From the NCBI GenBank assembly GCA_937975705.1, contig CALJTX010000043.1, positions 1 to 45,378 of the forward strand: a stretch of DNA of 45,378 nt, read 5' to 3'. The notes under the pieces are model-generated. The model was given only the letters and a program-made list of their open reading frames with translations. It had not been told where the DNA came from and did no database searches. The position numbers and the translations under genes were made by a program. Numbering within the stretch: the first letter of the stretch is position 1; the number at the start of each line of letters is the position of its first letter. Shown here one piece after another: positions 40,440-45,378 of the stretch. This DNA comes from an uncultured Flavobacteriia bacterium. Its GTDB lineage: Bacteria > Bacteroidota > Bacteroidia > Flavobacteriales_D > Crocinitomicaceae.

Positions 40440-41539
40440 ATCTTGGCCACTTTCAAACAAACGTCTGCGATATCTTTTGCTGCATGCGGCAGCGCCAAGG
40501 CTTCAATTGCTTTGGAAAGCGCTTGTTGCTGAACAAGATTTTTCAAGAGCGCAAGCGCTGCCGGCACTAAAGTTTCCTGCGCAGCGGCATCTGTAACCAA
40601 AACTGCGGCATCACGGTCAACAAGAGCACGGGCATTTTTGGTTTGGTGGTCTTCGGCTACATTTGGTGAAGGCACCAAAATAGCAGGCTTCGCTACAAGC
40701 GCGAGCTCGCTCACGGAAAGCGCACCAGCACGCGACACGATCACCGTTGCGAGTGCATAGGCGAGGTCCATGCGCTGAATAAAAGGAAAGACCTTTACAT
40801 TTTTAGGCAGTGAATGTTGGAAATGCGCCAATTCCTGTTCATACGATTTACCACACTGCCAAAGCAATTGGACAGAATCGGTCTCAAAATGACTGACGGC
40901 CGATCTGAAAGCCACATTGAGGGTTTTCGCACCTAAACTGCCACCCATTACAAACAAGGTTGGCCTATTTGCATCCAAACCAAAGAATTCGGCAGCTTCT
41001 TGCTTTTTAGCCTCCAAATTTTGAAGTAAAGCTGAGCGCACCGGATTACCAGTAAGTTGAATTTTTGACGCTTCAAAAAACGCAGACATTTCGGGATACG
41101 CTACACAGATGGCCTTGGCCTTGCGCGCAAGTATGCGGTTGGTTTTGCCAGGAAAAGAGTTTTGCTCCTGAAGCAATGTAGGTACGCCAAGTAATTGTGC
41201 CATTTGTAAAGTTGGGCCACTCGCATAGCCACCTACACCGATGACCAACTCCGGTTTAAATCGTTTAATGACAAAAAATACTTTCGTTAAACTGAGTATT
41301 AATTTGAAAGGCAGTAATAAATTTTTGAGTGTGAGTTTGCGTTGCAGACCTACTATCGGTAAGCCCACAATAGGGTAACCTGCCTGCGGTACTTTTTCCA
41401 TTTCCATCTTGCCTTCTGCACCGATAAATAAGATATCGGCAGCTGCATTTCTGCGCTTGATTTCGTCGGCTATGGCTAGTGCTGGAAAAATATGGCCACC
41501 TGTTCCGCCACCAGAGATGATGATTTTAGTCAATTTCAT
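40436..41539 (-). CDS. murG: UDP-N-acetylglucosamine--N-acetylmuramyl-(pentapeptide) pyrophosphoryl-undecaprenol N-acetylglucosamine transferase
   Basis: A 367-residue GT-B glycosyltransferase that turns lipid I into lipid II on the inner face of the membrane. Recognised parts are IIISGGGTGGHIFPALAIA at the N-terminus, GVGGYASGPTLQMAQLL, TLFVMGGSLGAKTLN and SRAGALSVSELALV, then FVPSPNVAEDHQ-like ILVPSPNVAEDHQT. The ATG ending at 41539 is used because the extra upstream frame overlaps ftsW and is not MurG-like. It overlaps ftsW by 14 bases. Confidence 0.97.
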   Translation of the reverse strand: MKLTKIIISGGGTGGHIFPALAIADEIKRRNAAADILFIGAEGKMEMEKVPQAGYPIVGLPIVGLQRKLTLKNLLLPFKLILSLTKVFFVIKRFKPELVIGVGGYASGPTLQMAQLLGVPTLLQEQNSFPGKTNRILARKAKAICVAYPEMSAFFEASKIQLTGNPVRSALLQNLEAKKQEAAEFFGLDANRPTLFVMGGSLGAKTLNVAFRSAVSHFETDSVQLLWQCGKSYEQELAHFQHSLPKNVKVFPFIQRMDLAYALATVIVSRAGALSVSELALVAKPAILVPSPNVAEDHQTKNARALVDRDAAVLVTDAAAQETLVPAALALLKNLVQQQALSKAIEALALPHAAKDIADVCLKVAKI

Positions 41540-42719
41540 TTTGTTCAGGGCTAGCAAATTGATTCTCTTGTTCGTTTGTTGGAAGTTCTTTGGCAAAAGA
41601 TTGCACGACGCCGATGGAGACACAAGCCATGACCAATGCCGAGCCCCCCATGGCTAAAAATGGCATGTTCTGACCCGTCACAGGAAAAACGCCTGTACAG
41701 ACGAGCATATTTACACTCGCTTGGGTCAGCAAATGAATACCTATACCTAAAGCCACGTAACTCTGAAATAAATCTTGGGTTTTGAGCGCAAAACGGATCA
41801 TTCTATAAAGCAAAATCATGTAAAGCAATACCAATATGAAGGCGGATACAAATCCAAATTCTTCCACAAAAGTGGCGTAATAGAAATCGGCATAAGCCTC
41901 AGGTAAAAATTCTTTGAGTTTGCCATCGCCAACGCCTTGTCCGAAAACAGCTCCTACTGAAATCGCCAATTTTGCATTATTGGCCTGCTGGTTGGCTTGT
42001 AAACTTTCTATACTTTGATCTTTGGCATCTACCCTATTATTGATGCGGTTCATCCAGGTATCGTAACGCGGCAATATTCCAGCTTTTGGCATCGCGAGGT
42101 GCAAGCCAACAATGAGCAATACCAAACCAAGCCCAACGCCCGCCATGGTCAATAATTTCAAAATAGGAACGCGACCAATAAACAGCAAGAGCATACTCAA
42201 CATAAATACCATTGCCGAGGTCGAGAAGTTGTCCTTTAAAATGAGTAAACAAATTGCCCCGATTGGGATCAATAATGGGAAGATTCCTTCTCGCCAATTA
42301 TCTAACTTTTGCTGCTTTTTAACCAACAATTTACTCAGATAGATCAGTAGCGCCAACTTGGCGAAGTCTGAAGATTGAAAAGTCAGATTGACAAATGGAA
42401 TGCGTATCCAGCGCCCTGCACCATTGACCTGAGCGCCAAAAAACCAAGTAAAAATCAATAAAACCAATCCTAAGTAATAGGCAAACTTGGCCAACTGACT
42501 GATGTATTTGGCGGGCACCCGATGAATTGCGTACATGCCACCAAAGCCAAGGATCACATAAACTAAATGCTTGAACAGGTACAAAAACGGAGAACCTCCC
42601 TCAATCTTGATCAGAATAGGCACGAAACTATACACCGTGACCAACGAAAAAGCCATCATTAACAAAGTAATGATCCAAATAACGGGGTCGCCCTTAAGAT
42701 AAGAAAGATAGGTTCTCAT
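41526..42719 (-). CDS. ftsW: Lipid II polymerase/division protein FtsW (SEDS family)
   Basis: A 397-residue membrane protein with about ten transmembrane helices. It has the SEDS marks: GAQVNGAGRWIRIPFVNLTF in the first half, KLALLIYLSKLL, and PEAYADFYYATFVEEFGFVS in the large periplasmic loop (with its conserved acidic residues). The end VFPVTGQNMPFLAMGGSALV is the family signature. It polymerises glycan strands at the division site, working with FtsI. FtsI is upstream of the window in most dcw clusters and is not seen here. It lies 8 bases after murD. Confidence 0.95.
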   Translation of the reverse strand: MRTYLSYLKGDPVIWIITLLMMAFSLVTVYSFVPILIKIEGGSPFLYLFKHLVYVILGFGGMYAIHRVPAKYISQLAKFAYYLGLVLLIFTWFFGAQVNGAGRWIRIPFVNLTFQSSDFAKLALLIYLSKLLVKKQQKLDNWREGIFPLLIPIGAICLLILKDNFSTSAMVFMLSMLLLFIGRVPILKLLTMAGVGLGLVLLIVGLHLAMPKAGILPRYDTWMNRINNRVDAKDQSIESLQANQQANNAKLAISVGAVFGQGVGDGKLKEFLPEAYADFYYATFVEEFGFVSAFILVLLYMILLYRMIRFALKTQDLFQSYVALGIGIHLLTQASVNMLVCTGVFPVTGQNMPFLAMGGSALVMACVSIGVVQSFAKELPTNEQENQFASPEQNEID

Positions 42720-42727
42720 AGCCGCGT

Positions 42728-44074
42728 TTATAACATGCGAACAGCTTGCTTAAATTGCTGACCACGGTCTTCGTAGCTCGTAAATAGATCGAAACTTGCA
42801 CAAGCCGGTGACAACAATACTGCATCGTTTGTTTTGGCAAGTTGATATGCAAACGCAACCGCTTCATGAGCCGATTTCGCTTCTACAATGACCTCAACTT
42901 TGTCTTTGTACGCTTCAATAATTTTTTGATTCTCAAGACCAAGACAAACAATTGCCTTCACTTTTTGAGCTACTAAATCTTGCAACTCACTGTAATCGTT
43001 TCCTTTATCGACGCCACCTACAATCCAAACGGTTGGCTTTTCCATAGATTCTAATGCAAACCACGCTGCATTGATGTTTGTGGCTTTGGAGTCATTGATG
43101 AATTCAATCCCATTGACTTTAGCAACAAACTCCATACGGTGTTCTACATTGATAAAATCTTGGAGGCTTTCGCGCACAACATCGGTGCGGATTTCAACGA
43201 GCCTTGCTGCAATTCCTGCTGCAAGTGCATTCTGGGTGTTGTGTTTGCCTTTTAGAGCTAATTCGTGGATAGACATGGTGAGTTGTTGTTTGTTTATGTT
43301 GATGTATAGTTGTTGCTGATCTGTATAGCCGCCGTTTTCTTGAACAGTGGTCATGGAAAAAGGCGCTAATTGCGCTTTGGTTTGTATTCCTTTTAAATAG
43401 GAAATGATGGTCGTGTCGTCGGCATTGTAGATAAAATAATCGGCCTCCGTTTGATTTTGTAGGATACGAAACTTCGCTTGCACGTAGTTTTCCATTTGGT
43501 AGTTATAGCGATCGAGGTGGTCTGGGGTGATATTCGTTAGGATCGCAATATCTGCCTTGAAAGTAAACATGTCGTCTAGCTGAAACGAACTGAGCTCCAA
43601 GACATAATAAGCATAAGATTCAGTAGCCACTTGCTTTGCAAAACTCTGCCCTACATTTCCGGCTAGCCCAACGTGGAGCCCTGCTTTTTTAAGCATGTGA
43701 TAGCACCACATGGTAGTGGTGGTTTTGCCGTTGCTGCCCGTGATGCAAATGTGCTTCGCGCTGGAATAATAACCTGCAAATTCTATTTCTGATACCACCT
43801 GAATACCTTTTTGACGAATGGCCTTCATGACCTCCGCCTTTTCTGGAATACCCGGTGACTTAATGACCAAGTCCGCAGCTAAAATTTGCGCCATCGTGTG
43901 CTGCGCAGATTCAAAAGCAATTGCATTTGCTTCTAGTTCTTGTTGAAAAGACTGCTTGATCTGGGCGCCATCAGAAACGAAAACACGCCAGCCTTTTGCC
44001 TTGCCCAAAATAGCTGCACCGACGCCAGATTCACCAGCGCCTAATATTACAAGCAAGCGGTTTTGGGCCTCCAT
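42728..44074 (-). CDS. murD: UDP-N-acetylmuramoylalanine--D-glutamate ligase
   Basis: A 448-residue Mur ligase that adds D-glutamate to UDP-MurNAc-L-Ala. The N-terminal UDP-binding domain opens with LVILGAGESGVGAAILGKA. The ATP site is ITGSNGKTTTTMWC. The conserved ELSSFQLDDM, ITPDHLDRYNYQ, HRMEFVAKVNGIEFINDSKATN and LLSPACASFDLFTSYEDRG segments are all present. It starts one base after the mraY stop. Confidence 0.97.
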   Translation of the reverse strand: MEAQNRLLVILGAGESGVGAAILGKAKGWRVFVSDGAQIKQSFQQELEANAIAFESAQHTMAQILAADLVIKSPGIPEKAEVMKAIRQKGIQVVSEIEFAGYYSSAKHICITGSNGKTTTTMWCYHMLKKAGLHVGLAGNVGQSFAKQVATESYAYYVLELSSFQLDDMFTFKADIAILTNITPDHLDRYNYQMENYVQAKFRILQNQTEADYFIYNADDTTIISYLKGIQTKAQLAPFSMTTVQENGGYTDQQQLYININKQQLTMSIHELALKGKHNTQNALAAGIAARLVEIRTDVVRESLQDFINVEHRMEFVAKVNGIEFINDSKATNINAAWFALESMEKPTVWIVGGVDKGNDYSELQDLVAQKVKAIVCLGLENQKIIEAYKDKVEVIVEAKSAHEAVAFAYQLAKTNDAVLLSPACASFDLFTSYEDRGQQFKQAVRML

Positions 44075-44075
44075 T

Positions 44076-45320
44076 TTAACGCAATTTGAGGGTTACGATG
44101 GTTACTACAGCCAAGAGCACTGCTACAATCCAGAAGCGCGCTACAATTTTTGCTTCGTGTATGCCTTGTTTTTGATAGTGGTGGTGGAGCGGCGCCATCA
44201 GAAAAATGCGCCTTCCTTCGCCAAATTGTCGTTTGGTAAACTTGAAATACCCCACCTGCAACAGCACCGAAACATTCTCAATGAGAAAAATTCCACACAA
44301 TACAGGAATAAGTAGTTCTTTGCGAATGGCAATGGCAAACACCGCAATGATGCCACCCAATGCAAGGCTTCCGGTGTCGCCCATAAATACCTGAGCAGGA
44401 AAAGCGTTGTACCACAAAAAGCCCACACACGCGCCCACAAAGGCTGCAATGAAAATAACGAGCTCCTCAGCTTCGGGAATGTACATCACGTTGAGGTAAT
44501 CCGCAAATTTGGCATGCGAACTAACATAAGCCAATACTGCTAAGGCCAAACCAACAATAGCAGAAGTTCCTGTAGCCAGGCCATCCAAACCGTCGGTCAT
44601 GTTGGCGCCATTGGAAACGGCAATCACTATAAAAATGACAATTGGAATGAAGATCAGCCAGCCATAAGACTTATTTACATCGCCGATAAGCCAGTTGTAA
44701 TTGAACTCATTGCCTTTGAAAAAAGGAATGGTGGTGGTCATATCGTCGGTGCGGATCCATTTGTAATTTTCGCCTGCATTTTGGGCGTGCTCATGCGTCA
44801 CAAATGTTTCATCTGCCTGCAGTTTGTAGTGTGCAGAAACTCTTTTGTGTACCACTACATCATTAGAGAAATAAAGAATGCCACCAACGATGAGGCCCAC
44901 GCCAATTTGACCGATGATTTTAGAAGTGCCTTTCAAGCCTTCTTTGTTCTTTTTGAATACTTTAATGTAGTCGTCTAAGAAACCGATGAGACCCAACCAA
45001 ATAGTCGCAATGATCATGGTAATGACATAAACATTTTGAAGTTTGGCAAACAATAAAGTCGGCACCAAAATAGCGGCCAAAATGATGAGCCCACCCATGG
45101 TTGGTGTACCCGATTTTTCTATTTGACCAGCCAAACCGAGGTCGCGGACGGTTTCGCCAATTTGCTGGCGACGCAAGCGAGCAATGATGTGCTTGCCGAT
45201 CACGACAGAAACGATCAAGGACGTGATGAGCGCTAAAGAGGCGCGAAAAGAAATAAATTGGAACAAACCTGCACCAGGAAAATTCAGTTGATCGAGCCAG
45301 GAGAACAAATAATAGAGCAT
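44076..45320 (-). CDS. mraY: Phospho-N-acetylmuramoyl-pentapeptide-transferase
   Basis: A 414-residue membrane enzyme with ten expected transmembrane helices that makes lipid I on the cytoplasmic face. The conserved loops are KSGTPTMGGLIIL, GFLDDYIKVFKKN with the catalytic Asp pair, ANMTDGLDGLATG, MGDTGSLALGG and MAPLHHHYQKQG. There is an insertion at about residues 165-220 compared with E. coli MraY (360 aa), common in Bacteroidota. The frame is open past 45320 but overlaps murE. The ATG ending at 45320 (MLYYLFSWLDQL) is the start, one base after the murE stop. Confidence 0.97.
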   Translation of the reverse strand: MLYYLFSWLDQLNFPGAGLFQFISFRASLALITSLIVSVVIGKHIIARLRRQQIGETVRDLGLAGQIEKSGTPTMGGLIILAAILVPTLLFAKLQNVYVITMIIATIWLGLIGFLDDYIKVFKKNKEGLKGTSKIIGQIGVGLIVGGILYFSNDVVVHKRVSAHYKLQADETFVTHEHAQNAGENYKWIRTDDMTTTIPFFKGNEFNYNWLIGDVNKSYGWLIFIPIVIFIVIAVSNGANMTDGLDGLATGTSAIVGLALAVLAYVSSHAKFADYLNVMYIPEAEELVIFIAAFVGACVGFLWYNAFPAQVFMGDTGSLALGGIIAVFAIAIRKELLIPVLCGIFLIENVSVLLQVGYFKFTKRQFGEGRRIFLMAPLHHHYQKQGIHEAKIVARFWIVAVLLAVVTIVTLKLR

Positions 45321-45321
45321 G

Positions 45322-45378
45322 TTATTTATCGAGTTGGTTAAAAAGTTCTTTGGTAATCGCAACGTCGTCGAAGGAAGT
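45322..45378 (-). CDS. murE: C-terminal end of the upstream Mur ligase (probably MurE), cut by the window edge
   Basis: The last 18 codons and a TAA stop are open on the minus strand, giving TSFDDVAITKELFNQLDK. The FDD near the end matches the usual MurE C-terminus, and murE stands directly before mraY in most dcw clusters. The stop is one base from the mraY ATG. With so little sequence the gene name rests mainly on position. Confidence 0.6.
   Translation of the reverse strand, partial: TSFDDVAITKELFNQLDK

Overview
The window is 45.4 kb of chromosomal DNA that reads as a member of the Bacteroidota, most likely order Flavobacteriales. Four things point there: the sigma-A gene at the left edge lacks region 1.1 and begins with the phylum's usual N-terminus; several genes have the Bacteroidota -7 promoter box TAnnTTTG; DnaE is fused to a DnaQ-like exonuclease; and FtsZ ends in a Flavobacteriia-like tail. 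Coding density is very high, and no gap between genes exceeds 300 bases (the longest are about 210-230). I saw no insertion sequence, phage gene or CRISPR array, so this looks like core genome rather than a mobile region.

Layout from left to right. 1-2.7 kb: start of rpoD (minus), a small zinc-finger protein, an alpha/beta hydrolase, tRNA-His (minus) and a thioredoxin-fold protein. 2.7-6.1 kb: tyrosine catabolism (hmgA then hppD, minus) divergent from an L-threonine 3-dehydrogenase. 6.1-11.8 kb: a seven-gene run led by a region-2/4 sigma factor: crtI, crtB, idi, a 6-pyruvoyl-tetrahydropterin synthase, a class I photolyase and a PrxQ/Bcp peroxiredoxin. It has every mark of one light and oxidative-stress operon, and a cluster of TTGTTAAACAA-like repeats lies upstream of it. 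11.7-14.9 kb: YceI (minus), a beta-barrel protein, a Nif3-family protein and a coiled-coil zinc-ribbon protein. 15-19.3 kb: dnaE (minus). 19.4-26.6 kb: a secreted unknown, a class IV aminotransferase, a rhomboid protease, a lipoprotein L,D-transpeptidase, rpe, a second exported unknown, a CvfB-like S1 protein and an AIM24-family protein. 26.7-32.4 kb: gpsA-lysC, then feoA-feoB, a 47-residue FeoB-associated Cys-rich membrane protein, and a CorA transporter. 32.5-32.9 kb: a DUF1573 protein.

33-45.4 kb is one long minus-strand run. The division and cell-wall (dcw) genes come in transcriptional order murE (last 18 codons only), mraY, murD, ftsW, murG, murC, ftsQ, ftsA, ftsZ. They continue without a break into a YqeY protein and three methionine-salvage genes, mtnB, mtnD and mtnC. 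Most junctions overlap or are separated by only a few bases, so these genes are probably co-transcribed and end at the strong hairpin near 32,950.

Nothing here is a clear new defence or mobile system. The points most worth a second look are the repeat array and gene content of the carotenoid/photolyase operon, the -7 boxes lying 3-6 bases from start codons (suggesting leaderless mRNAs), the small Feo-associated gene overlapping corA, the methionine-salvage genes at the end of the dcw run, and two exported proteins of unknown function.
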